From CASQEL01 sp036655975 (lineage in GTDB: Bacteria > Desulfobacterota > Desulfovibrionia > Desulfovibrionales > Desulfovibrionaceae), in contig JAVVPD010000001.1 in assembly GCA_036655975.1 (NCBI GenBank), positions 1 to 64,000 on the forward strand: a stretch of 64,000 nt of DNA, in the 5' to 3' direction. Under the pieces are notes generated by a model. That model had not been told where the DNA came from. It saw nothing but the letters and a program-made list of their open reading frames with translations, and made no database searches. Shown here piece by piece: positions 8,787 through 17,141 of this stretch. Numbering within the stretch: the stretch's first letter is position 1; each line of letters begins with the position of its first letter. The position numbers and the translations under genes are program-made.

Positions 8787-10257
8787 AGCCCAGATCGCCA
8801 TGGTGTTAAACCTGGACAAATGCCTTGCCTGCCATACGTGTAGCATTCCCTGTAAAAACGCGTGGACCACCGCGCCCGGTTCTGAATATATGTGGTTTAA
8901 CAATGTGGAAACCAAGCCCGGCATCGGCTATCCCAAACAGTGGGAAAACCAAAACCTGTATAAAGGCGGCTGGAAGCTACAGCGTGGCAAGCTCAAGCTG
9001 GTGGCAGGGGGCAAGTGGAAAAAATTAACGGAAATTTTTGCCAATCCCGACCAACCTACGCTGGACGATTATTACGAACCCTATACTTTTGACTATCAAC
9101 ACCTGACCACCAGTCCCCCCGCCCAGCACCAGCCCACGGCCCGTGCCTTTTCAAGCATTACCGGCAAGCCCATGACCCCAACATGGGGGCCTAATTGGGA
9201 AGACGATCTCGCCGGGGCCCATGTGAGCGGCTTGGACGATCCCAATTTTTCGGGTCTGGAAGCCAAGGCCTATTTGCAATTCAAAGACGTGTTCATGATG
9301 CACCTGCCCCGCCTGTGCGAGCACTGCTTGCATCCAGCCTGTGTGGCCTCCTGCCCCTCTGGAGCCCTGCACAAGCGGGATGAAGACGGCATTGTGCTGG
9401 TGGATCAAGACCGTTGCCGGAGCTGGCGCTATTGCGTGTCCGGCTGCCCCTACAAAAAGGTGTATTTCAATTGGAAAACCCACCATGCCGAAAAATGCCT
9501 GTTCTGCTACCCGCGTATCGAGGCCGGGCAGCCCACCCTGTGCGCGCAAAGTTGCGTGGGGCGTATCCGCTATCTGGGGGTCATGCTCTATGACGCTGAC
9601 CGAGTGCAGGATATGGCCGCCACAGCACAAGACAGTGACTTGTACAGCGCGCAACTTTCGCTTTTTCTGAACCCGCACGACCCAGACATCATCCGCCAAG
9701 CCGAAGCGGACGGCATTTCCTTCCCTTTTATGGAGGCCGCCCGGCATTCACCCGTGCGTAAAATGATTGTGGACTGGCGCATCGCCCTGCCACTGCACCC
9801 AGAATTCCGCACCCTGCCCATGGTCTGGTATGTCCCGCCCACCAGCCCCTTAACGGCGGGCGGATTAGAAGACCTCCATTGCCTCGACCGCATGCGTATT
9901 CCCGTGCGCTATCTTGCCAACCTGCTCACCGCCGGAGACGAAACACCCGTGCGCGCCGCACTGAGCAAGCTCATCGCCATGCGTCTGTATATGCGCGACA
10001 GTCATGTAGCCCCCGAACACGGCGAGCAGGGCCTCGCCAATGCGGGCATAGACGCGGCAATGGCACAGGCCATGTACCGCCTGCTGGCTTTGGCCCGCTA
10101 TGACGAGCGTTTTGTTATTCCCACCGTCCGTCGGGAAGATGCCTACGGCGAAGATATCGAAAGCTTAAAGGGCAACGCGGGCTATCCCGATCCGGTCACC
10201 AAGGGGCAAGCCCGCACCTGCTCTCATTGCACTAACGCGCATTCACAGGAGGGTTAA
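8776..10257 (+). CDS. narH: Respiratory nitrate reductase beta subunit
   Basis: 493-residue electron-transfer subunit carrying three [4Fe-4S] and one [3Fe-4S] cluster between NarI and NarG. Cysteine sets visible are C-L-A-C-H-T-C near residue 16, C-E-H-C-L-H-P-A-C-V-A-S-C-P, C-R-S-W-R-Y-C-V-S-G-C-P (the tryptophan marks the 3Fe cluster) and C-L-F-C-Y-P-R-I-E. The start at 8776 overlaps the last 11 bases of narG and has GGGGGAGG 10 bases upstream; a longer frame from 8731 has no such support. The C-terminal tail carries an extra C-S-H-C that is not one of the four cluster motifs. Translational coupling to narG is likely. Confidence 0.97.
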   Translation: MKIKAQIAMVLNLDKCLACHTCSIPCKNAWTTAPGSEYMWFNNVETKPGIGYPKQWENQNLYKGGWKLQRGKLKLVAGGKWKKLTEIFANPDQPTLDDYYEPYTFDYQHLTTSPPAQHQPTARAFSSITGKPMTPTWGPNWEDDLAGAHVSGLDDPNFSGLEAKAYLQFKDVFMMHLPRLCEHCLHPACVASCPSGALHKRDEDGIVLVDQDRCRSWRYCVSGCPYKKVYFNWKTHHAEKCLFCYPRIEAGQPTLCAQSCVGRIRYLGVMLYDADRVQDMAATAQDSDLYSAQLSLFLNPHDPDIIRQAEADGISFPFMEAARHSPVRKMIVDWRIALPLHPEFRTLPMVWYVPPTSPLTAGGLEDLHCLDRMRIPVRYLANLLTAGDETPVRAALSKLIAMRLYMRDSHVAPEHGEQGLANAGIDAAMAQAMYRLLALARYDERFVIPTVRREDAYGEDIESLKGNAGYPDPVTKGQARTCSHCTNAHSQEG

Positions 10258-10261
10258 CACG

Positions 10262-10915
10262 ATGTTTGTTCCCCATAACCGAGAAAAAGATCCTGTTCGT
10301 GAACCGATCATGCCGATATACACGGCGCAAAAAGTCACAACAGACACTACCTCCGCAGGCCCGCCCTTACAGCCACAGGAAGGCTACCGGCATTCGCTGG
10401 AAGTTGTCTCCCTGCTGCTGGCCTATCCCGAGGCAGAATTACGCTGTATGCTGAACAATTTCAGCCCACCCCCATGCCCCATTCAGCGCATCCCTCGGCT
10501 GGACGCGGTGGTCAACACCTTTGCAAGCACGGTCAGCCTGCTGCCTTTATCCACATGGCAGGGGATCTACGTGGACACCTTTGATCTTGACCCCGCCTCC
10601 AGCCTGCACCTGACATGGCATGTTTTTGGGGATTCCCCCCGCCAAGGCCGTGCCCTCGCCGCCATTAACGAGATTTACCGCGACGCGGGCTTTGCGCCTG
10701 TGCCGGGGGAATTGCCCGACTATCTGCCCATGATGCTCGAATTCATGGCGGTGGGGCCAGAATGGGCCACCGTCTGCCTGGGCGAAAAATTTGGAGCCAC
10801 CCTTGCTAAACTCACCACCCACCTAGACACGCACCACAGTCCCTACACCCCCCTGCTGGAGCATGTGCTGGAAGTGCTCACCATTCCCCCCCACTCTCGT
10901 GAGGTGATCGTATGA
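10262..10915 (+). CDS. narJ: Nitrate reductase assembly chaperone
   Basis: 217-residue cytoplasmic chaperone of the TorD/NarJ family. It holds apo-NarG during molybdenum cofactor and FS0 insertion and membrane attachment, and is not part of the final enzyme. Visible family marks are Y-V-D-T-F-D-L followed by a hydrophobic run ending H-V-F-G-D-S, and E-L-P-D-Y-L-P-M-M-L-E-F. The start lies 4 bases after narH, with AGGAGG upstream. About 45 residues precede the conserved part (first conserved segment around S-L-L-L-A-Y-P), so an internal start is possible. Its last 4 bases overlap narI (ATGA). Confidence 0.93.
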   Translation: MFVPHNREKDPVREPIMPIYTAQKVTTDTTSAGPPLQPQEGYRHSLEVVSLLLAYPEAELRCMLNNFSPPPCPIQRIPRLDAVVNTFASTVSLLPLSTWQGIYVDTFDLDPASSLHLTWHVFGDSPRQGRALAAINEIYRDAGFAPVPGELPDYLPMMLEFMAVGPEWATVCLGEKFGATLAKLTTHLDTHHSPYTPLLEHVLEVLTIPPHSREVIV

Positions 10916-11577
10916 AATCGCTCATTTTTTTCTTTGTTGTCTACCCCTATATCTGCTTGGCCCTGCTTCTCTTTGGCCTGCTGCTGCGCTATGTCTATAC
11001 CCAAAACACGTGGAACGCCCGTTCCAGTGAAATTTTTGAAAAACAGACCTTACGCATCGGCTCTATGCTCTTTCACCTGGGCATCCTGTTTTCCTTTGGG
11101 GGGCATATCCTCGGCTTAGTTCTCCCCCCTGCGGCCCTGCAAGCCTTAGGCTTGAGCATGCCGCTGCACATGGAGCTGGCCGGCATGGCGGGCAAAATTC
11201 TCGCCCCGCTGGTGATTCTGGGCTTGGGCATTCTGCTTTTTCGCCGCCTGTGCAACGCCCATGTAGCCGCCACCACTACCCGCACCGATATCGTGATTAT
11301 TCTGCTTATTCTGCTCAATGCCTGCACATACCAGTCCTATGTGGCGCACTTCCCCGTATTTTCCACCATCGGGCCGTGGCTACGCTCTGTGCTTACCTTC
11401 TATCCCGCGCCCGTCTACCTGATGAGCGTGCCCCTGTTTATGCAAATACACATCGTCAGCGGATTAACCATCTTTGCTCTGCTCCCCTTCAGCCGGCTGG
11501 TACATATTTTTAGTGTACCGCTGACCTACATAACCTTTCCGGCAGTGCTCTACCGAAAAAGATATGGAAATACCTAA
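10912..11577 (+). CDS. narI: Respiratory nitrate reductase gamma subunit (cytochrome b)
   Basis: 221-residue, five-helix membrane cytochrome b that oxidises quinol and passes electrons to NarH. The four axial histidines can be placed at His55, His65, His180 and His198; E. coli has His187 and His205 with the same 18-residue spacing in the last pair. Length matches E. coli NarI (225). It overlaps narJ by 4 bases. In an organism of this family the electron donor would be menaquinol; that is inference from the family. Confidence 0.95.
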   Translation: MKSLIFFFVVYPYICLALLLFGLLLRYVYTQNTWNARSSEIFEKQTLRIGSMLFHLGILFSFGGHILGLVLPPAALQALGLSMPLHMELAGMAGKILAPLVILGLGILLFRRLCNAHVAATTTRTDIVIILLILLNACTYQSYVAHFPVFSTIGPWLRSVLTFYPAPVYLMSVPLFMQIHIVSGLTIFALLPFSRLVHIFSVPLTYITFPAVLYRKRYGNT

Positions 11578-11597
11578 TACTCCTCAAGGGAACCTGT

Positions 11598-12635
11598 ATG
11601 AATACGCAATTTATGCATTTGGTTAAGAACCAGTCGCCTGCCAATTTTGCCATGGTCATGTCCACAGGCATTGTATCCATTGCCCTGCATTTACTGGAAT
11701 ACCCGCATGCCGCGCTGGGCTTATTTTTTGTGAACATATTCATGTGGCTGGTGCTCGCCTGCACCTATACCCTGCGGGCCGTCGTCTACCCCCGCGCCTT
11801 TTTTGATGACTTTGCCGACCACAATAAGGGGCCGGGCTATCTGACCATTGTGGCGGGAACCTGCATTCTGGGCAATCAATTTGCGCTGTTCTGCGGGGAT
11901 TACCTGACCGCACAAGCCCTGCTGCTGTTGAGCCTCATCCTATGGTTTCTGTGCTTGTGGGGCATCTTCTTCGCCCTGTTCACTCGGCCCGACAAGCCCA
12001 GTGTTGATCACGGCATCAACGGCGCGTGGCTCGTCGCCACCGTAAGCACACAAGCGCTGGTGATTCTGGGGGTCATTTGTATAGGGCATACCGCATGGGA
12101 TACGGACACCGTGTTTGTACTGCTGGTGGCCTTGTTCGGCTTGGGATTCATGCTCTATATTATCATGATTACCATGATTTTTTACCGCTTTTGCTACAAA
12201 AGCCTGAGCGCCGCGCAACTCAGCCCCACCTTCTGGATCAATGCGGGGGCCATGGCCATCACCACGCTGGCGGGGGCAGAACTCATCCTGCATGCACCGC
12301 TTTCGCCCTTTGTAACTCACGTGCTGCCCTTTCTCTATGGAACCACGCTCATGGCCTGGGCCACCGCCACATGGTGGATTATCATGCTCATTCTGCTGGG
12401 TTTTTGGCGGCATATCGGACAAAAATTCCCCTTTAACTATGAAGCGGGCTATTGGGGCATGGTCTTCCCCATGGGCATGTACACCGCCTGCACCTACACG
12501 CTGGCCGAAGCACTGGATCTGCCCTCCCTATTGGTGGTGCCGGAATCCTTCATCGGGGTGGCGCTCATCGCGTGGCTCACCACCACCTATGGCATGTGCG
12601 CCATGCTCATCCGGCGCTTGGGCGAAAAAAATTAG
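11598..12635 (+). CDS. TDT family (TehA/SLAC1-like) anion channel or carrier
   Basis: 345-residue membrane protein with ten predicted helices, matching the tellurite-resistance/dicarboxylate transporter (TDT) fold. The opening P-A-N-F-A-M-V-M-S-T-G-I-V is characteristic. It starts 20 bp after narI, in the same direction and with no terminator between, so it is probably the fifth gene of the nar operon. Established knowledge: bacterial TehA and plant SLAC1 of this fold conduct small anions, SLAC1 including nitrate. No NarK/NarT-type MFS nitrate carrier is present. Nitrate entry or nitrite exit is therefore an attractive inference; C4-dicarboxylate or sulfite export are alternatives. It ends in a 4-base convergent overlap with the kinase gene. 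Confidence 0.85.
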   Translation: MNTQFMHLVKNQSPANFAMVMSTGIVSIALHLLEYPHAALGLFFVNIFMWLVLACTYTLRAVVYPRAFFDDFADHNKGPGYLTIVAGTCILGNQFALFCGDYLTAQALLLLSLILWFLCLWGIFFALFTRPDKPSVDHGINGAWLVATVSTQALVILGVICIGHTAWDTDTVFVLLVALFGLGFMLYIIMITMIFYRFCYKSLSAAQLSPTFWINAGAMAITTLAGAELILHAPLSPFVTHVLPFLYGTTLMAWATATWWIIMLILLGFWRHIGQKFPFNYEAGYWGMVFPMGMYTACTYTLAEALDLPSLLVVPESFIGVALIAWLTTTYGMCAMLIRRLGEKN

Positions 12636-14956
12636 GAACTCGGCAACCAAAAAGCAATGGTACTCTGCAATATATCAGGATCAATGGGTTTAGCAATGTG
12701 GGCGTTCATCCCCGCCGCGCGGCAATGCTCTTTGTCTTCTTCCATGGCGTTTGCGGTCATAGCCAGCACGGGCATGGTAAAGTGCTGGCTCCGCAAAGCC
12801 ACGGTGGCGCTCAGGCCGTCCATTTCCGGCATCTGAATATCCATCAGCACAATGTCAAAAACTTCCTCGTGCAGGGCCTGTAACGCTTGCTTGCCGTTGC
12901 TGACCAGCCGGCACGAAAGGCCCATATGTTTGAGCAAAGCTACAATAATTTCTTGATTAATATCATTATCTTCCGCCACAAGTATCCGTGTACTCGGGGG
13001 AATAGAGGGTAAAGGCGTGTGCGCTGTGGCGATAGGCACATCCACGTCTTCGGGCACACAGGACAGCGGCACACGAACCCGAAAAATGCTCCCTCGGCCC
13101 ACCACGGATTCTAGGCTGATGGTGCCGCCCATTAATTCCACCAGCAATTTACAGATGGCCAGCCCCAAACCCGTGCCCCCAAATTTGCGCGTAGTGGACG
13201 AGTCGGCCTGACTAAATTTGCTGAATAACTGTTTTTGCACCTCTGGCGCAATGCCTATGCCCGTATCCTGCACGGTGATAGCAAGCATGCACAGGCCGTC
13301 CACACAGCACATCCCGCGCATACACACGGTAACGCTGCCTTGCTCCGTAAATTTCAGGGCATTATTGCTCAAATTCATGAGCACTTGGGTTAAGCGCAAG
13401 GCGTCCCCCATAAGATACAGTGGCACACTCTCGTCCACATTAATCAGAAAGCGAAGGCCTTTTTCCTCCGCAATGGACGAGAACATATCTTCCAGCGTTG
13501 TGATTATTTCCTCCAGACGAAAAGGGGCCATCTCCAAGGTTAATTTGCCCGCTTCAATTTTTGAAAAATCTAAGATATCGTTGATAATCGCCAGCATATT
13601 CTTACTGGCCCGCTGAATTTTGCGTAAATACCCGTACTGCTGCCCCGGGCTAGTTTCTTTCAGGGCAAGATGCGTCAGGCCCAAAATAGCGCTCATGGGC
13701 GTGCGAATCTCGTGGCTCATGCGCGCCAAAAAGTCCGACTTGGCTTTTGAGGCTTCTTCGGCATAGGAGCGCGCACGCCCTGCCGCAATTTCCTTAGCCA
13801 TGCTCTCGCCCACCTGCCCCACCATGGTGTTAAAGGCCTTTTCCAAGCACAAAATTTCATAAATTTTTGAGCTTGCGTCTACCTGCGTTTGTAATTGCCC
13901 CTCCGCAAAACGATGCGCCACTTGCTGCAAGCCCCGTAAAGGCTGAACCAATTCGTGTGTGAGCAACCAGTACGAGCAAAAAAACATCAATCCGCTGACA
14001 ATAAAGACAAAATATACCCCACCCCACACCGATTGCATCAAAGGCCCGAGCACCACAGATTCGGGAATAACGCTTAGCAAAGTCCAATTTGTATGGGAAA
14101 TAGGCGTATAGGCGATGTATTCGTTCATGCCCAGCAGCCCTTTATCAAAACGCACCACCCCCCCAGTAGACGTATTACGCAAGCTATAGGCAAAATCCAC
14201 CAGCTCAGGGGAGGCGCGCTCATGGGACAAACTCACAAGGGTATGGCGTAAAATAACGTCACTGTCAGGATGCACCACAATCGTCCCAAATTGGCTAACC
14301 AAGATAAGCTGGCTGCCTTCAACATTAATTGTGCCCAAATTTCTGTTGATTTCCTCCACGGATACCGCCACAGACACAACGCCCTGAAGTACCTTGTTAT
14401 GAAAAAAAGGCGCGGAATACGCGCACACCATATTGTTTTGCAAAGTGCTGTAGGAGGGATCAGTCCATATGCCCCTGTGTGCAAGTTTGGGGAGTAAAAA
14501 CCAGTCGGAATAGGCGTAATCGTAGTCTTTTTCCTTGGAAAAAATACCGTATTCACTCTGCTCCCCGTACTCTATAGCCATGGGCGAAGGGGGCACGGAA
14601 CCTGCCGGAAACACCCCCGCGTCAAAAGCAATGATCACCCCGTTAATGCCGTCACAACTGAGCACGTCTGCCAACAAGCTACGATAGACCGAATCTTCCA
14701 GCGGCCCCGTGGAGTTGAGGGTAATGGCAAGAGTATCCGCATAGCGGGACATTCTGCCAAAAAAAAGATTCAGGTCGGAAGCCTGCCGGGCGGTTCTTTC
14801 CATCAGCACCGTACGCAAGTCCACAATGCCTTGGGCCCGCGCCTTTTGGTAGCCAATGTATATAAACAACAGAGCCATACATAACAGCGGAATGCCCATG
14901 ATATAGATAATCATACCGCGAAGGCTGATAGGGCCATGGGGTAGTATGTGACGCAT
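12632..14956 (-). CDS. Hybrid sensor histidine kinase (Cache-HAMP-HisKA-HATPase-REC)
   Basis: 774-residue inner-membrane sensor. A first transmembrane segment near residues 15-38 and a second around 305-330 flank a double-Cache periplasmic domain, which includes D-Y-A-Y-S-D-W-F...W-T-D-P-S-Y. HAMP follows, then HisKA with the phospho-acceptor in M-S-H-E-I-R-T-P-M. The ATPase domain shows D-T-G-I-G-I and G-G-T-G-L-G-L-A-I. The C-terminal receiver has its aspartate in L-M-D-I-Q-M-P-E-M-D-G and a lysine in A-K-P-I. ATG 14956 is chosen over a TTG two codons earlier; it sits 2 bases after the stop of the binding-protein gene. No DNA-binding response regulator lies beside it, so its output partner is elsewhere. 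Confidence 0.9.
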   Translation of the reverse strand: MRHILPHGPISLRGMIIYIMGIPLLCMALLFIYIGYQKARAQGIVDLRTVLMERTARQASDLNLFFGRMSRYADTLAITLNSTGPLEDSVYRSLLADVLSCDGINGVIIAFDAGVFPAGSVPPSPMAIEYGEQSEYGIFSKEKDYDYAYSDWFLLPKLAHRGIWTDPSYSTLQNNMVCAYSAPFFHNKVLQGVVSVAVSVEEINRNLGTINVEGSQLILVSQFGTIVVHPDSDVILRHTLVSLSHERASPELVDFAYSLRNTSTGGVVRFDKGLLGMNEYIAYTPISHTNWTLLSVIPESVVLGPLMQSVWGGVYFVFIVSGLMFFCSYWLLTHELVQPLRGLQQVAHRFAEGQLQTQVDASSKIYEILCLEKAFNTMVGQVGESMAKEIAAGRARSYAEEASKAKSDFLARMSHEIRTPMSAILGLTHLALKETSPGQQYGYLRKIQRASKNMLAIINDILDFSKIEAGKLTLEMAPFRLEEIITTLEDMFSSIAEEKGLRFLINVDESVPLYLMGDALRLTQVLMNLSNNALKFTEQGSVTVCMRGMCCVDGLCMLAITVQDTGIGIAPEVQKQLFSKFSQADSSTTRKFGGTGLGLAICKLLVELMGGTISLESVVGRGSIFRVRVPLSCVPEDVDVPIATAHTPLPSIPPSTRILVAEDNDINQEIIVALLKHMGLSCRLVSNGKQALQALHEEVFDIVLMDIQMPEMDGLSATVALRSQHFTMPVLAMTANAMEEDKEHCRAAGMNAHIAKPIDPDILQSTIAFWLPSS

Positions 14957-14958
14957 GG

Positions 14959-16008
14959 TCAAGGCCTTTGAAAAAAGCGTTCATAGCTTTCATCGTGCAG
15001 CGCTAGGCCGGATTCTATCACCGCAGCGCGAGCCGCCTCAAAATCTTTCCGCGCCAACTCGCCCGGAGTGCCATCGTAACCTTGCATCAACATGCGTATG
15101 CTCCGCAACATCTGCAATTGATAATTCCGGTTAGAGCGGAATTTTCGCGCATCGCCAGCGCACAAAACCGCGTCCACGGTTTCGTCCTCGTGGGTAAAGG
15201 CATAGTCCCAACCGCGTTCCACGGCCCGCAGCACCCCTTGTACAATTTTCCGATTTTCTTGCAGGTAATTCACGCGGGTATACAAGCCGTCGCCCGCCAG
15301 GTCGACCTTATACTGGGCAAAGGGGAAAATAGTCATTTCTTCCGCCTTCATGCCCCGCTCCAGCAGGCGCAGATATTCACTATAGTCCATGGCCTGCGTG
15401 GCGTCCGCAAGGCCGTACAAAAAAGGCGCAAGGCTGTTACTCAAAGGCAATACCTTGCCCGGAATAATCGCATTGCGCTTTAAAAACAGTTCAAACTCCA
15501 GACCAAAATCGCTCCCCCACGTTAATATGGTTTTGCCATTAAGATCTTCTATTTTTTCTATATTACTGGATTTTCTAGCAATAAGTACAGAGCCCGAATG
15601 CTGCATAAACTGCCGTATATTCACAATGGGCAGCCCTTCCCCCCAGCGTTGCAGGCCCGAGACCAGCCACGCCGTGGCAAAATCCATGTCGCCCTTAGCT
15701 AAAATACGCAAGGGGCTTTCCCCCAATTGCGCCCAATGCAATTCCACGCGGGACAGACCTTCTTCCGCAAAAAAGCCCCGCTCTTGGGCCATAATATAGC
15801 CGGCAAACTGGGCTTGCGGCATCCATTGCAAAAGAATACGCACCGTTTTTTCTGCGGCAGCATCGTTTTCCGTCAGGGGGGTATCTGGTGTACAGGTGTG
15901 CTCTTGACGCAGCGTAAACGGCTCCGCAGTGCAGGGGGCGTGCAACAGCACCCCACACAATAAAGCCGTACAGAACACTATTCTTAAAGATAGGGCGCGT
16001 ATATACAT
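14959..16008 (-). CDS. NMT1/THI5-like periplasmic substrate-binding protein
   Basis: About 349 residues. An N-terminal signal peptide (positive start, hydrophobic core, cut near T-A-E-P) directs it to the periplasm. The mature part opens with V-R-I-L-L-Q-W-M-P-Q-A-Q-F-A-G-Y and the G-F-F-A-E-E-G-L segment typical of the NMT1/SsuA/NrtA branch of binding proteins. No permease or ATPase gene accompanies it. Instead a sensor kinase starts 2 bases after its stop, so it more likely presents a ligand to that kinase than to a transporter. The start at 16008 is chosen because the signal peptide begins there; an upstream GTG at 16044 is possible and neither has a strong Shine-Dalgarno. Confidence 0.83.
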   Translation of the reverse strand: MYIRALSLRIVFCTALLCGVLLHAPCTAEPFTLRQEHTCTPDTPLTENDAAAEKTVRILLQWMPQAQFAGYIMAQERGFFAEEGLSRVELHWAQLGESPLRILAKGDMDFATAWLVSGLQRWGEGLPIVNIRQFMQHSGSVLIARKSSNIEKIEDLNGKTILTWGSDFGLEFELFLKRNAIIPGKVLPLSNSLAPFLYGLADATQAMDYSEYLRLLERGMKAEEMTIFPFAQYKVDLAGDGLYTRVNYLQENRKIVQGVLRAVERGWDYAFTHEDETVDAVLCAGDARKFRSNRNYQLQMLRSIRMLMQGYDGTPGELARKDFEAARAAVIESGLALHDESYERFFQRP

Positions 16009-16197
16009 AGATTTACAGGACTCTGGTGGAAGGTGCCTACACACAATTCACACATTCACACAGTGTGTAGTACCATAGCAGCCTCGTACAGGGCATGCAA
16101 GCCATTATAAAAATACAAATTGATAAAATTCCATTGTATATTTTGCGTCAAAAAAAGTCTATTCGTTTATAAAATCTTGGCATTACAAAAATAAAGA

Positions 16198-16995
16198 TCA
16201 CTTTCCCGCCAGTAGGCACTTTGCCGCAAAAGCTGCAGCTCCAAAACCATTATCAATATTCACCACACTTACGCCGGGCACACACGAGCACAACATGCTC
16301 AACAGCGCGGCATGCCCTCCCGCACCCACGCCATAGCCTACGGAGGTGGGCACCGCCAGCACGGGGCAACGCACAAAACCCGCCACCACGCCGGGCAAAG
16401 CCCCTTCCATGCCGGCCACGGCAATAATACAGCGGGCTGTGTCCAAAGCGGGCAAATGGGCCTGCAAGCGGTGTAATCCCGCTACCCCCACGTCACTCAC
16501 AAAGCCCGCGTCTATCCCCCAAAACACCAAGGTGCCAAAGGCTTCCAAAGCCACAGCCCGATCCGCTGCCCCCGCTGAAAGCACCATCACTTGCCCGCTC
16601 TGAGGCCAAGGCGGGCTGACGGGTAAGGGGCTCCCCAGGGCAAACAGCCCCGCTTGTGGCCACAGGCAGCCCTCGGGAAATGCCCGCGCCAGCATTGCGC
16701 CCTGCGCCGCGTTGACCCGTGTGGCGAGCACTTTTTCGGCTGGGGGCAGGCCCGCTGTGCTGTCACTGCCGCCCCCCGCTAAAACCCGCAAAGACGCGCA
16801 CAATTGGTCGTCTGCCTTGCCTTGGGCAAACACCACCTCCCCAAGGCCCGTGCGTAAAGCCCGATGCCTGTCCAAATTCAGGCCCGCCAGCATATCGGCA
16901 GTGGGCCCCAGCCGGCACAGTTGCAAAGCTTCCTCAGGACTGATATCCCCCACCACAAGACGTGCGAATACGGAACGTAATTTTTCTTCCATCAT
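16198..16995 (-). CDS. larB: Nickel pincer cofactor biosynthesis carboxylase
   Basis: About 265 residues. LarB carboxylates the pyridinium ring of nicotinic acid adenine dinucleotide and releases AMP, the first step toward the nickel-pincer nucleotide cofactor of lactate racemase-type enzymes; the C-terminal half is PurE-like. Seen here: V-G-V-A-G-L-H-R-L, V-A-G-M-E-G-A-L-P, V-P-T-S-V-G-Y-G and V-V-N-I-D-N-G-F-G-A-A, all diagnostic. I start at the first of two adjacent methionines (16995) because AAAGGGGG lies before it. No larC, larE or larA neighbour is in the window, so the rest of the pathway must be elsewhere or absent. Confidence 0.9.
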   Translation of the reverse strand: MMEEKLRSVFARLVVGDISPEEALQLCRLGPTADMLAGLNLDRHRALRTGLGEVVFAQGKADDQLCASLRVLAGGGSDSTAGLPPAEKVLATRVNAAQGAMLARAFPEGCLWPQAGLFALGSPLPVSPPWPQSGQVMVLSAGAADRAVALEAFGTLVFWGIDAGFVSDVGVAGLHRLQAHLPALDTARCIIAVAGMEGALPGVVAGFVRCPVLAVPTSVGYGVGAGGHAALLSMLCSCVPGVSVVNIDNGFGAAAFAAKCLLAGK

Positions 16996-17141
16996 AGCCC
17001 AAACCCCCTTTGAATGGTGGAGCATATCCCCTCCGCATTCGGGCCGCAAGATGCCCAGCCTAGGTCAGTAATAGCTCTATTATACAGAACTTCCACTTGC
17101 CTCTTGCTTTTAACCCCCTAAGCGGGTAATGACTTTGGAAA

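Noticed and set aside
5075..10257. Selenate, chlorate or dimethylsulfide dehydrogenase instead of nitrate reductase
   Set aside because: No twin-arginine signal, strong match to NarG-specific segments, and true narJ and narI follow.
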